From JBBEDC01 sp040881505 (GTDB lineage Bacteria; Patescibacteriota; Andersenbacteria; UBA10190): a stretch of DNA of 7,710 nucleotides. The position numbers and the translations under genes are program-made. Below are positions 1 through 5,371 of the stretch, one piece after another. The first letter of the stretch is position 1. Each line of letters begins with the position of its first letter. The DNA lies in the NCBI GenBank assembly GCA_040881505.1, contig JBBEDC010000007.1, forward strand, positions 1 to 7,710, read 5' to 3'. The notes below the pieces were generated by a model. The model made no database searches, was not told the origin of the DNA, and saw nothing but the letters and a program-made list of their open reading frames with translations.

Positions 1-219
1 ATTGCGAAACTTCGTCAGCTCAAGCCGCCCGTGTCCATCGGGGGTCTGCATCGCAACAATGTCGGCTTGGACACCTTCGATTCCGTTGACGCGGTCTACC
101 CACTCTCCCTCGACCGCTGCCTCACCCTCCAGCTCCAAACCGAGCGCGGAAAAGAAAGCGATAGCGGCTGCAAGGTCGTCGACGACGACGCTGACGTGGT
201 CCAGTCTCTTAATCGTCAT
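1..219 (-). CDS. VOC (glyoxalase/bleomycin-resistance-like) protein, N-terminal part, truncated by window edge
   Basis: Seventy-three codons read from an ATG at 217-219 to the window edge without a stop, so the C-terminal part is missing. The start MTIKRLDHVSVVVDDLAAAI is the usual opening of a vicinal-oxygen-chelate module: a short beta strand, the metal-ligand position His8, and a helix leading to 'FFSALGLEL'. The segment 'TPDGHGRLELTKF' near residues 60-71 is the end of the first betaalphabetabetabeta unit, with Glu67 at the second metal-ligand position. Members are metal-dependent lyases, isomerases, dioxygenases or drug-binding proteins; the substrate cannot be told from half a protein. 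A -10-like TATACT lies 6 nt before the ATG and there is no clear Shine-Dalgarno sequence. The gene is visibly GC-richer than its Nudix neighbour, which may indicate a different origin. Confidence 0.85.
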   Translation of the reverse strand, partial: MTIKRLDHVSVVVDDLAAAIAFFSALGLELEGEAAVEGEWVDRVNGIEGVQADIVAMQTPDGHGRLELTKFRN

Positions 220-225
220 GTCCCC

Positions 226-231
226 AGTATA
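226..231 (-). promoter_or_regulatory. -10-like box immediately upstream of the VOC gene
   Basis: On the minus strand TATACT (5 of 6 to the sigma70 consensus) is separated from the VOC start codon by only 6 nt (220-225). Transcription would start at or next to the ATG and give a leaderless mRNA. No good -35 hexamer stands 16-18 nt upstream, so the call rests on the -10 alone. Confidence 0.4.
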
Positions 232-313
232 GGACAGGCAGAACGCGAGGGTCCAGGTCGACTGTTCTTGTCGCTGACAATCAGACCATGGCGTCGGCAA
301 TTAAATCAACTCA

Positions 314-364
314 GCTCTCTCTATTAGGCATGTTTAGAACTCTGGATTGGGTGGGGATTGAGAA
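314..364 (-). repeat. 51-nt direct repeat, copy A (downstream of Nudix gene)
   Basis: Ungapped match to 1665-1715 at 42 of 51 positions, in the same orientation. On the minus strand it reads the codons S-Q-S-P-P-N-P-E-F, a TAA at 334-336, then about 20 nt of non-coding sequence ending in GAGAGAGC. It lies in frame with the Nudix gene but beyond that gene's TAA stop at 391-393. Conservation runs across the stop codon into untranslated DNA, so the unit appears to be kept or copied as DNA. Confidence 0.75.
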
Positions 365-390
365 GAAGCTATCGGTATTGAATATATTCC

Positions 391-930
391 TTAAAACATT
401 TGAGAAAGTGTTTTAAATAATTTAGGGTACTCTTCGTGCTGTGAGAAACCTAGGTTACTTTGATTTATGGCAGCTTCTAACTCCTTGAAGTGTATAAGTT
501 TTACGTCTGAGACCTCTTCCTTTTGCAGCACAAGTTTATCAAGCTCAACCTCTTCCTTTACAAGAAAAGACTCATCAATGTGCCTTACATTTAACCCACC
601 TTCTTTATCGGCCATTTGGTGGGGAGTTGAATAAAGATACTCTAAGTCACTTGCTTCTATATCTAAATCAAGCTCCTCTTTCGCCTCACGAATTGCCGTA
701 ACAACTGCGTCATCACCAAATGAAATGTGGCCTCCGATACTCGACACGCCCCACTTGTTTGGGTTTACGTCCTTTCCAGGAGCACGTTTTTGGATAAGTA
801 TTTCTCCATTGGAATTTACAATCCAAATATGAATTGTCCGATGCCAAACCCCTTTCTCGTGAGCCTCTTTTTTTGACACCTTCTCTCCCGTTTCCTTACC
901 TAGACTGGTAAGTGCATCTACATATTCCAT
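391..930 (-). CDS. Nudix hydrolase, isopentenyl-diphosphate-isomerase/YfcD-like subgroup
   Basis: The 179-residue product has a Nudix fold. After 'WHRTIHIWIV' (about 29-38) come 'QKRAPGKDVNPNKWG' and the Nudix box at 67-89: G-x5-D-x7-REAKEELDL. The box keeps the metal-binding R81, E82, E85 and E86; the usual Glu after G-x5 is Asp73 and the usual Gly near its end is Asp88. The 'HR...QKR...NPNKW..S.GGH' pattern is typical of the IPP isomerase/YfcD-like branch, whose members mostly hydrolyse nucleoside or other diphosphates; the substrate is unknown. The ATG at 928-930 has no Shine-Dalgarno sequence. The gene follows the methyltransferase by 79 nt and may belong with it. Past the TAA the same frame stays open for 18 codons into copy A of the repeat, so the protein may have lost a C-terminal tail. 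Confidence 0.9.
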   Translation of the reverse strand: MEYVDALTSLGKETGEKVSKKEAHEKGVWHRTIHIWIVNSNGEILIQKRAPGKDVNPNKWGVSSIGGHISFGDDAVVTAIREAKEELDLDIEASDLEYLYSTPHQMADKEGGLNVRHIDESFLVKEEVELDKLVLQKEEVSDVKLIHFKELEAAINQSNLGFSQHEEYPKLFKTLSQMF

Positions 931-939
931 AGTGATTCT

Positions 940-968
940 ACTAAAACATCTTTAAAGATTTTTGTCAG
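940..968 (-). promoter_or_regulatory. Candidate promoter of the Nudix gene
   Basis: On the minus strand CTGACA (963-968, 5 of 6) and TTTAGT (940-945, 4 of 6) are 17 nt apart, and the -10 ends 9 nt before the ATG. A second -10-like TAGAAT at 935-940 is even closer. The spacer contains a perfect 12-nt palindrome, ATCTTTAAAGAT (948-959), a possible operator. Either -10 gives almost no 5' UTR. Confidence 0.4.
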
Positions 969-1009
969 CTCGCAGACCAGGACGTCTTCCGAACCTGATG
1001 AAGCTATCT

Positions 1010-1621
1010 TTAAAATAAATACTTTCCCACTCCCCAGCTCCGCTTACCAGGAGGCTCAATAGCATCAACGACCTTACCGTCTTTAAACAACTCTTCTTGT
1101 ATAACAAGGCCGCTTTGCAATGCCTCAAGCCATGCCTTAGTAGGACCAATCCCCCATGAATGCCAAGGAGTTAGGTCGTCAAATATTAGAATAGTGTTAG
1201 GCGTGGCTAGTTTTTTCATGTTGATCAGATCAGCTTTGGCAGTTTCAAAGTCATGCCCTCCGTCAATGAATATGAGATCAAATGAAGTGCTGGAGTGATC
1301 CTTTGCGAATTTCGGTACAGTAGTTTTTGAGTTACCCAGTAGAAGCGTATGACGACCTGGGAATGTTGCGTCAATGTATTTCTTTGCATCTTGAACGTAT
1401 ACATGCTCACCAGTATCAAACGAGATTACTTGCACTTCTGGAGATGCTTCGAGAAATGCGCATGATGATACCCCAGCATTAAACCCAATCTCGGCTATGC
1501 TTTTAACATCTTTATTTTGTATGAGGGATGTGAAATGGGTTATTTGCTCATCGGTAGCCGAACCTTCCATTTGATGGTCTTTGGGAAGACGACTTCTGAT
1601 ATATTTCTTTATCTGATTCAC
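1010..1621 (-). CDS. Class I SAM-dependent methyltransferase (Methyltransf_24-like)
   Basis: The 203-residue product carries the Rossmann methyltransferase signatures in order: motif I 'AEIGFNAGVSS' (43-53) for SAM binding, an acidic residue after strand 2 in 'VISFDTGEH' (Asp69), and 'FDLIFIDGGHDFETAKADL' (114-132), the D-G-x-H motif typical of Methyltransf_24-type small-molecule or sugar O-methyltransferases. 'ILIFDDL' (144-150) forms a later strand. The first 30 residues are a polar leader helix. The start is GTG at 1619-1621 with no Shine-Dalgarno sequence but an extended -10 just upstream. No internal Met keeps the full N-terminus, so the GTG start is preferred. The acceptor substrate is unknown. 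The gene lies between the two repeat copies with the Nudix gene downstream, which suggests a shared accessory module. Confidence 0.88.
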   Translation of the reverse strand: MNQIKKYIRSRLPKDHQMEGSATDEQITHFTSLIQNKDVKSIAEIGFNAGVSSCAFLEASPEVQVISFDTGEHVYVQDAKKYIDATFPGRHTLLLGNSKTTVPKFAKDHSSTSFDLIFIDGGHDFETAKADLINMKKLATPNTILIFDDLTPWHSWGIGPTKAWLEALQSGLVIQEELFKDGKVVDAIEPPGKRSWGVGKYLF

Positions 1622-1632
1622 TCAGAAACAGT

Positions 1633-1641
1633 ATCATAGCA
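1633..1641 (-). promoter_or_regulatory. Extended -10 box of the methyltransferase gene
   Basis: On the minus strand TGCTATGAT fits the extended -10 form TGnTATNNT (TATGAT at 1633-1638, 5 of 6). It ends 11 nt before the GTG start, implying a leader of only a few nucleotides. No convincing -35 is seen, as is common for extended -10 promoters. Confidence 0.4.
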
Positions 1642-1664
1642 ACAAATTCGAAGATACGGTGCTT

Positions 1665-1715
1665 GCTCCCCCTATTGGACACGTTTAGAACTTTGGATTG
1701 GGTGAAGATTCAGAA
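1665..1715 (-). repeat. 51-nt direct repeat, copy B (3' end of the ART-like gene)
   Basis: Partner of 314-364 (42/51 identical, no gaps). On the minus strand it encodes the last nine residues of the upstream gene, S-E-S-S-P-N-P-K-F, its TAA stop at 1685-1687, and about 20 nt beyond ending in GGGGGAGC. Similarity ends sharply on the downstream side. Seven of the nine differences are transitions within otherwise identical blocks. Confidence 0.75.
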
Positions 1716-2161
1716 TAACTTTGTTTCTCAACTATCTGAATATTTTGTGGAAGATCTTCAAAGCCTACCTCTATCACCTTGATCGGTTTCACTTTTTCAG
1801 CAGAACGCCATTCCATTGAATTTACCTTTTCAAAACTATCTTTTGATAAGACATAAACATATCCTATGGTCTTTCTTGATTGTTCTATGGTTTTTTCACT
1901 AGCCTCAAAGGAAAAATTCTTACCGTCATATCCAAAAGTACTCCATCCCTCTCTAGCTATCACTGCCCTAAAAATAGCAATATCTACAAAAGAAGTTGCT
2001 ACGACTGCCGGATTACCGTCCAGTAGCATCTGTTGAGTCTCCTCATTCCAAGTCAGCGGTTGTCGTGGCTCCAATTCTTTTACATAACGAGACGATCCAT
2101 GAAATAGATATATGTTCTTCTTTTGATAAGCCATTAGCTTTTGTTTAGTCGAACTACTCAT
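1685..2161 (-). CDS. Uncharacterised protein with an 'HGS' ADP-ribosyltransferase-like N-terminus
   Basis: The product has 158 residues. 'IYLFHGSSRYVKELEPRQ' (17-34) resembles the first strand of H-Y-E type ADP-ribosyltransferase-like folds, where an 'xHGT/S' motif binds NAD. 'NPAVVATSFVDIAIFRAVI' (50-68) resembles the following 'vyATsd...A' segment. 'GYVYVLSKDSFEKV' (100-113) and 'EWRSAEKVKPIKVIEV' (117-132) complete a beta-rich core that I associate with an uncharacterised bacterial and phage family. A catalytic Glu cannot be assigned with confidence, so enzymatic activity is only a hypothesis. There is no signal peptide or membrane segment. The ATG at 2159-2161 sits 6 nt from a -10 box and lacks a Shine-Dalgarno sequence, so the mRNA is probably leaderless. 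The C-terminal tail SESSPNPKF is encoded inside repeat copy B and looks appended to the domain. Confidence 0.7.
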   Translation of the reverse strand: MSSSTKQKLMAYQKKNIYLFHGSSRYVKELEPRQPLTWNEETQQMLLDGNPAVVATSFVDIAIFRAVIAREGWSTFGYDGKNFSFEASEKTIEQSRKTIGYVYVLSKDSFEKVNSMEWRSAEKVKPIKVIEVGFEDLPQNIQIVEKQSYSESSPNPKF

Positions 2162-2167
2162 ATTTTA

Positions 2168-2173
2168 ACTATA
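2168..2173 (-). promoter_or_regulatory. -10 box of the ART-like gene; leaderless start
   Basis: TATAGT (5 of 6) on the minus strand is followed by TTAAAA and then the ATG. The same TATAGTTAAAA string precedes rpiB. A perfect palindrome GGTAGCTACC (2191-2200) covers the place where a -35 box would lie, so an activator or repressor site is possible. Confidence 0.5.
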
Positions 2174-2263
2174 TACGAAGCAGGAAAGTTGGTAGCTACC
2201 GAGATCGGATTCGAACTGACGTCCAGCTCATATCTAAATACTAGCAATCACAGCCACGCCCCA

Positions 2264-2752
2264 TCATCGCAAAAGCTGTGGCGGTCTTTGCCCTTCATTC
2301 ACTTGTGTAATAGTAAGCGGCACTCCTGTTATAACCCCCTCTGGTCGAAACAGCTGTAAGGTGTACTGTCCGGCCTCTTCAATCGTCCAACAACAAAACG
2401 TGCTTGTACCTGGTTGGAGTGTTACTTGCCCTGGATTTAGAGGAATAACTGTTCGATTCTGGGTCAGAAGCCGAGCTGAAAGCGTGTATGGAGCGCTAAC
2501 TGCGTTTGTTGTGGTAACGCGAACCATAATTGGCTCTCCGGCACCGTACGAATCTTTTTGCCGAATGTGAGGATTGGCCGGATCCATTATGTTTTCTCCA
2601 GACCGTACTCCAACTAAAATTTCAGAAATAGCCGTGGGGTTTATCGGCCCGCCAGTAGGCGCGCCATTCATTCTTCCAAGTGCGAAAAGGATTCCGGCAA
2701 CAACAGCGACACAAACGCCTACGATAAGAAGGATGGTTTTGATCGGTAGCAT
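2264..2752 (-). CDS. Membrane-anchored beta-rich extracytoplasmic protein, function unknown
   Basis: The product has 162 residues. Residues 5-26 form one strongly hydrophobic segment after a short Lys-containing N-terminus. No signal-peptidase or lipobox site is obvious, so it is probably an N-in signal anchor. A Gly/Pro/Asn-rich linker (29-42) leads to a domain of alternating polar and hydrophobic strands, for example 'EPIMVRVTTTNA', 'YTLSARLLTQ', 'GQVTLQPGTS' and 'GQYTLQLFRPEG' (about 45-150). This suits an Ig- or fibronectin-like beta sandwich displayed outside the membrane. The Cys120-Cys121 pair is uncommon in such a domain. I recognise no specific family. The ATG has no Shine-Dalgarno sequence; TATGCT lies 6 nt upstream of it. 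The gene is followed by about 100 nt before the ART-like gene, and its upstream side is bounded by the terminator of the previous unit, so it is a separate transcription unit. Confidence 0.75.
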   Translation of the reverse strand: MLPIKTILLIVGVCVAVVAGILFALGRMNGAPTGGPINPTAISEILVGVRSGENIMDPANPHIRQKDSYGAGEPIMVRVTTTNAVSAPYTLSARLLTQNRTVIPLNPGQVTLQPGTSTFCCWTIEEAGQYTLQLFRPEGVITGVPLTITQVNEGQRPPQLLR

Positions 2753-2778
2753 GTATATAGCATAGCGTATATGTGTGT

Positions 2779-2830
2779 AAAAAAAGAAAAGCGGACGACT
2801 TTTTTCACAACGTGTGAGAAAGTCGTCCGC
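2779..2830 (-). terminator. Intrinsic terminator of the 77-codon gene
   Basis: A perfect 12-bp stem, GCGGACGACTTT (2791-2802) with AAAGTCGTCCGC (2819-2830), extends inward by about 6 bp to a tiny loop. On the minus strand it is followed at once by TTTTCTTTTTTT (2790 to 2779). It lies about 50 nt after the stop codon at 2881-2883. The T-tract is on the minus-strand side only, so it acts on minus-strand transcripts. Confidence 0.88.
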
Positions 2831-2880
2831 GAAGTTTACAGAAGTGGTTAGAGAAGAGATGCGAAGTCGTCGAAGGAAGA

Positions 2881-3114
2881 TTACTCTTCTCGAATCCGCT
2901 TGATCTTGTCTTGTCGCGCTTCGTGGCTGCCCATGTAGCAGCGAAAATCCTCTTTCTCGGTGATGGGCTGCGGAGGTGGAGATGAAGGGAGACGCTGAGA
3001 ATCTCCTTGCGCTTCCTTCTTTGCCACATACTGCGGCAGGTATTGGAGAACCTCCACTGAGCTTGCTGGGTCGGTTGGAGAACGCTGCTCAACACCGGAT
3101 CGCGAGATCGTCAC
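2881..3114 (-). CDS. Small orphan protein, 77 residues, GTG start
   Basis: The gene is not recognised. The support for it is architectural. A GTG at 3112-3114 follows the Shine-Dalgarno AAAGGA (3122-3127) at 7-nt spacing. A plausible promoter lies at 3202-3231 and a strong intrinsic terminator follows the stop. The product is hydrophilic: an N-terminal 'VTISRSGVEQRSPTD', a helical stretch 'VEVLQYLPQYVAKKEAQ', a proline-rich linker 'LPSSPPPQPITEKE', and a charged C-terminal helix ending 'RQDKIKRIREE'. A single Cys is near residue 59. There is no membrane segment, signal peptide or metal-binding cluster. An unrelated overlapping frame (2805-3095) lacks this support. It could be a small regulatory or nucleic-acid-binding protein, but nothing in the sequence proves it. 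Confidence 0.65.
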   Translation of the reverse strand: MTISRSGVEQRSPTDPASSVEVLQYLPQYVAKKEAQGDSQRLPSSPPPQPITEKEDFRCYMGSHEARQDKIKRIREE

Positions 3115-3142
3115 TTGTGCATCCTTTCAAGGAGCAAGGGGG

Positions 3143-3161
3143 TTCGCCTGCTGTAGGCGAA
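3143..3161. other. Hairpin in the leader of the 77-codon gene
   Basis: Perfect 7-bp inverted repeat TTCGCCT / AGGCGAA with a 5-nt loop. It lies between the predicted transcription start (about 3195) and the Shine-Dalgarno at 3122-3127. It could stabilise the mRNA or control translation; there is no T-tract, so it is not a terminator. Confidence 0.5.
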
Positions 3162-3201
3162 GATGGGTTTGAAGGAGCTGTCCACTTACGTTCCTACCCC
3201 A

Positions 3202-3231
3202 ACTTTATCACACTTCCTCATACTCCTTCAA
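3202..3231 (-). promoter_or_regulatory. Candidate promoter of the 77-codon gene
   Basis: Minus strand: -35 TTGAAG (3226-3231), 18-nt spacer, -10 TAAAGT (3202-3207) preceded by TG at the extended -10 position. It lies just past the 3' end of the transketolase genes and would give a leader of about 80 nt. Confidence 0.45.
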
Positions 3232-3259
3232 GGGATATTTGAGGCGATACAAAATATTC

Positions 3260-4249
3260 TTACCGCTTTCGTTTCAGTACTCGCTTGACTGCTCCTACAA
3301 TCGCCTCGGTGTCCATTTTGTATTTCTTCAAAAGCTCTGCCGGCTCACCCGATTCTCCAAATAAATTTTGCATACCGATGAACTCAATCGGGACGGGATA
3401 TGTTTTCGCTAATACTTCTGCGACAGCGCTGCCAACGCCACCCATAACCTGATGCTCTTCTACGGTAACTACCGCCCGGCATTCTCGCGCTGCTTTTTCA
3501 ATCGCATCCTCATCAATCGGCTTAACACTCACGGAGTTTATGACCTTACAAGATATCCCCTGTTCGATTAACTGGTGCGCAGCTTGCAGTGCGGAATGAA
3601 TAATCGGACCGGCGCCGATAATGGCGACATCGGATCCGTCGTGGAATGTTTGCGCTTTACCAATTTTAAACGGCGTCTTGGTGGTAGTAAACGCTGGAGA
3701 AGCAGCGCGGGCAAATCGGAAATATACCGGACCTGTTAGTTCAGCTGCTGCGTGGACCACTTTTCGCGTCTCTTCCATATCAGCGGGTACGAGCACCGTC
3801 ATTCTGGGTAGCACTCGGGTTAAGGCAATGTCTTCCATAGCTTGGTGCGTTGCGCCGTCAGGGCCAACAGAAATTCCGGTATGGGCACCGGCGAATTTTA
3901 CGTTGGCGTTGTTGTAACAGGTGGAAATACGAATCTGGTCCCAGTTGCGGCCCGGAGTAAATACGGCATACGTAGATACGAATGGAATCTTCCCATTTAG
4001 AGCTAGCCCCACGGCCACATTAGCCATGTTCTGTTCCGCTACGCCGACTTGAACAAACCGTTCAGGAAATCGTTCTTTAAATTTTGCGCTGCGAGTAGAT
4101 TCCGATAGGTCCCCACATAACACAAATACGTTATCGTACTGCTCCCCTATCTCAACTAAACCAACTCCATACCCGTCGCGGGTCGGAATCTGTTCAATAT
4201 CTTTACTAAATACCTTGGAGCTAAGGTGAGCTGTTTTGGTAAGCGGCAT
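3260..4249 (-). CDS. Transketolase, C-terminal (pyrimidine-binding plus swivel) subunit
   Basis: This 329-residue protein is the second half of a split transketolase. The Pyr domain spans about 22-185: 'RDGYGVGLVEIGE', 'CGDLSESTRSAKF', and 'FVQVGVAEQNMANVAVGLA', where Glu72 is the catalytic Glu that activates the thiamine diphosphate aminopyrimidine. 'GISVGPDGATHQAMEDIALTR' follows (about 125-145). The C-terminal transketolase domain runs from about 205 to 325. With the N-terminal subunit it transfers two-carbon ketol units between sugar phosphates in the cytoplasm. The ATG at 4247-4249 is 3 nt after the stop of the N-terminal gene and has no Shine-Dalgarno sequence, which indicates translational coupling. 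Length and motif set are normal for split transketolases of bacteria and archaea. A 1-deoxyxylulose-5-phosphate synthase-like role is less likely because the partner subunit has transketolase-type motifs. Confidence 0.95.
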   Translation of the reverse strand: MPLTKTAHLSSKVFSKDIEQIPTRDGYGVGLVEIGEQYDNVFVLCGDLSESTRSAKFKERFPERFVQVGVAEQNMANVAVGLALNGKIPFVSTYAVFTPGRNWDQIRISTCYNNANVKFAGAHTGISVGPDGATHQAMEDIALTRVLPRMTVLVPADMEETRKVVHAAAELTGPVYFRFARAASPAFTTTKTPFKIGKAQTFHDGSDVAIIGAGPIIHSALQAAHQLIEQGISCKVINSVSVKPIDEDAIEKAARECRAVVTVEEHQVMGGVGSAVAEVLAKTYPVPIEFIGMQNLFGESGEPAELLKKYKMDTEAIVGAVKRVLKRKR

Positions 4250-4252
4250 ATA

Positions 4253-5137
4253 TTACAAATCCATGTTATCAATCTTTCCGTCCAAGGTACGTAGCTGCTT
4301 GAGGGCATCGGCTCCCTGTTCGTCTTTCCCTGGCGTGCGTTCGGTTTCACGTTTTCCAGGCGGATCCCCGTGCCAACGGTAATCATTTTCCATAAAGTCG
4401 ACGCCTTTTCCAGGAATGGTGTGCGCGATAATGCAGACAGGCTTTTCGACAATGGCTACCGCTTCATTGCAGGCATCAATGATCGTTTCGATATTATGTC
4501 CGTCAATATCAATCACGTGCCAACCAAACGCTTCATACCGATCACGCAATGGTTCTTTCGTCATAATATCTTCTGTCGGTCCGTCAATCTGAATATTGTT
4601 ACGGTCAATGATGGCGGTTAGATGCTGTAGTCGGTAATGCCCAGCAAAAGCAGCTGCCTCCCAGATTGATCCTTCATCGTGTTCTCCGTCAGAGAGAATG
4701 GCGTACGTTTGGTAGTTCTTTCCGTCAGCTTGAGCGGCATAGGCGCTGCCACAGGCAATAGATAGCCCTTGCCCTAAGCTAGCAGCGCTGCTTTCTACCC
4801 CAGGGACTGTTAGCCGATCCATATGTCCTTGCAGGCGCGTGCCTAATTTACGTAATGTTTTGAGCTCTTCAACTGGAAAGAACCCGGCACGAGCTAACAC
4901 TGCGTACCACACAGGCGCAGTATGCCCCGGTGAGATGTACAGTCGATCTCGATCCGGATCATTCTTTTTCTTCGGATCTAGGTTTAAAACATTGAAATAC
5001 AGCGCTGTCGCAATATCGGCTAAGCCCAGCGGACCCGCACTGTGACCGGACCCAGCGGCGATGAGCATGGTGATGATGTCTTTGCGAATGGTGTTGGCCA
5101 TTCGATTCAAATCAGGAAGGCTGTGCAGCTTTTGCAT
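4253..5137 (-). CDS. Transketolase, N-terminal (thiamine diphosphate-binding) subunit
   Basis: This 294-residue protein binds the diphosphate end of ThDP. Motifs in order: 'GSGHSAGPLG' (29-38; His32), 'ISPGHTAPVWYA' (68-79; His72), 'SLGQGLSIACG' (120-130), then the ThDP/Mg motif 'SDGEHDEGSIWEAA' with Asp150 and 'IIDRNNIQIDG' with Asn180. The usual Gly before the Asp is Ser here, a mild change. The ATG at 5135-5137 is chosen because GGAG lies 5 nt upstream; an in-frame TTG eight codons earlier has no ribosome binding site. The gene follows a 234-nt structured gap after rpe and is almost joined to the C-terminal subunit gene. It belongs to the non-oxidative pentose phosphate pathway. Having its own SD and leader suggests separate control from rpiB-rpe. 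Confidence 0.95.
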   Translation of the reverse strand: MQKLHSLPDLNRMANTIRKDIITMLIAAGSGHSAGPLGLADIATALYFNVLNLDPKKKNDPDRDRLYISPGHTAPVWYAVLARAGFFPVEELKTLRKLGTRLQGHMDRLTVPGVESSAASLGQGLSIACGSAYAAQADGKNYQTYAILSDGEHDEGSIWEAAAFAGHYRLQHLTAIIDRNNIQIDGPTEDIMTKEPLRDRYEAFGWHVIDIDGHNIETIIDACNEAVAIVEKPVCIIAHTIPGKGVDFMENDYRWHGDPPGKRETERTPGKDEQGADALKQLRTLDGKIDNMDL

Positions 5138-5371
5138 AATGACTCCAAGTATACCATGCAAGACTTACATGTCTGTAGAAAAAATCCCTGGTTATGCAAG
5201 GAAGAGGAATGAAGAACTCTCCACTTGTATACCAGGGGAAGATAGTTGCAAACACCCGGAGTGAACTGGGCGCAGGAATTGCTGCCAGGCAAGCCGCCCA
5301 GCCACTCCGGGCGCACCGAGAAGGCAACCATCCGTGATTGCCTTTCTACCGTACCGCTAGTGCTACTCGTG
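5138..5371 (-). promoter_or_regulatory. Structured leader between rpe and transketolase genes
   Basis: This gap holds three successive inverted repeats in the direction of transcription. Hairpin A is AAGGCAA/TTGCCTT (5321-5344), 10-nt loop. Hairpin B is a nested stem: CCCGGAGTG/CACTCCGGG (5255-5263 with 5303-5311), a small internal loop, CTGGGCG/CGCCCAG (5266-5272 with 5295-5301), and a small apical hairpin at 5279-5292. Hairpin C (5186-5237) ends in a T-tract. The order, folded domains then a terminator-like hairpin then SD and ATG, is that of an attenuated leader or riboswitch. I recognise no TPP, glycine, guanidine or T-box consensus. It may instead be a plain terminator plus processing sites. 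Confidence 0.5.
5179..5237 (-). terminator. Terminator/attenuator hairpin upstream of transketolase
   Basis: CCCTGGTTATGCAAG (5186-5200) pairs with CTTGTATACCAGGG (5224-5237): 14 pairs including one G-T, with a single bulged T and a 23-nt loop. On the minus strand the stem is followed by A and then TTTTTT (5184 to 5179). It lies 41 nt before the transketolase ATG, after rpe, so it can end the rpiB-rpe transcript or attenuate entry into the transketolase genes. Confidence 0.6.

Noticed and set aside
31..327. Plus-strand frames opposite the VOC gene
   Set aside because: The minus strand shows clear VOC motifs with metal-ligand residues; the plus-strand translations are low-complexity Ser/Thr/Pro shadows.
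314..364. Integron attC site interpretation of the repeat
   Set aside because: No paired RYYYAAC and GTTRRRY core sites or long imperfect hairpin could be found, and no integrase is in the window. A cassette boundary of another kind remains possible.
952..1149. Minus-strand 65-codon frame overlapping the methyltransferase 3' end
   Set aside because: Mostly inside the methyltransferase in another frame, no ribosome binding site, no recognisable domain.
2190..2264. Complete tRNA gene on the minus strand
   Set aside because: The T arm is suggestive, but no matching acceptor 5' strand, D arm or 7-nt anticodon loop can be folded.
2805..3095. 96-codon minus-strand frame overlapping the 77-codon gene
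   Set aside because: It runs through the terminator hairpin and lacks an SD, whereas the 77-codon frame has SD, promoter and terminator in register.
5138..5371. TPP riboswitch or T-box before the transketolase genes
   Set aside because: The CUGAGA-type TPP core and the T-box AGGGTGGNACCGCG sequence are absent on the minus strand.
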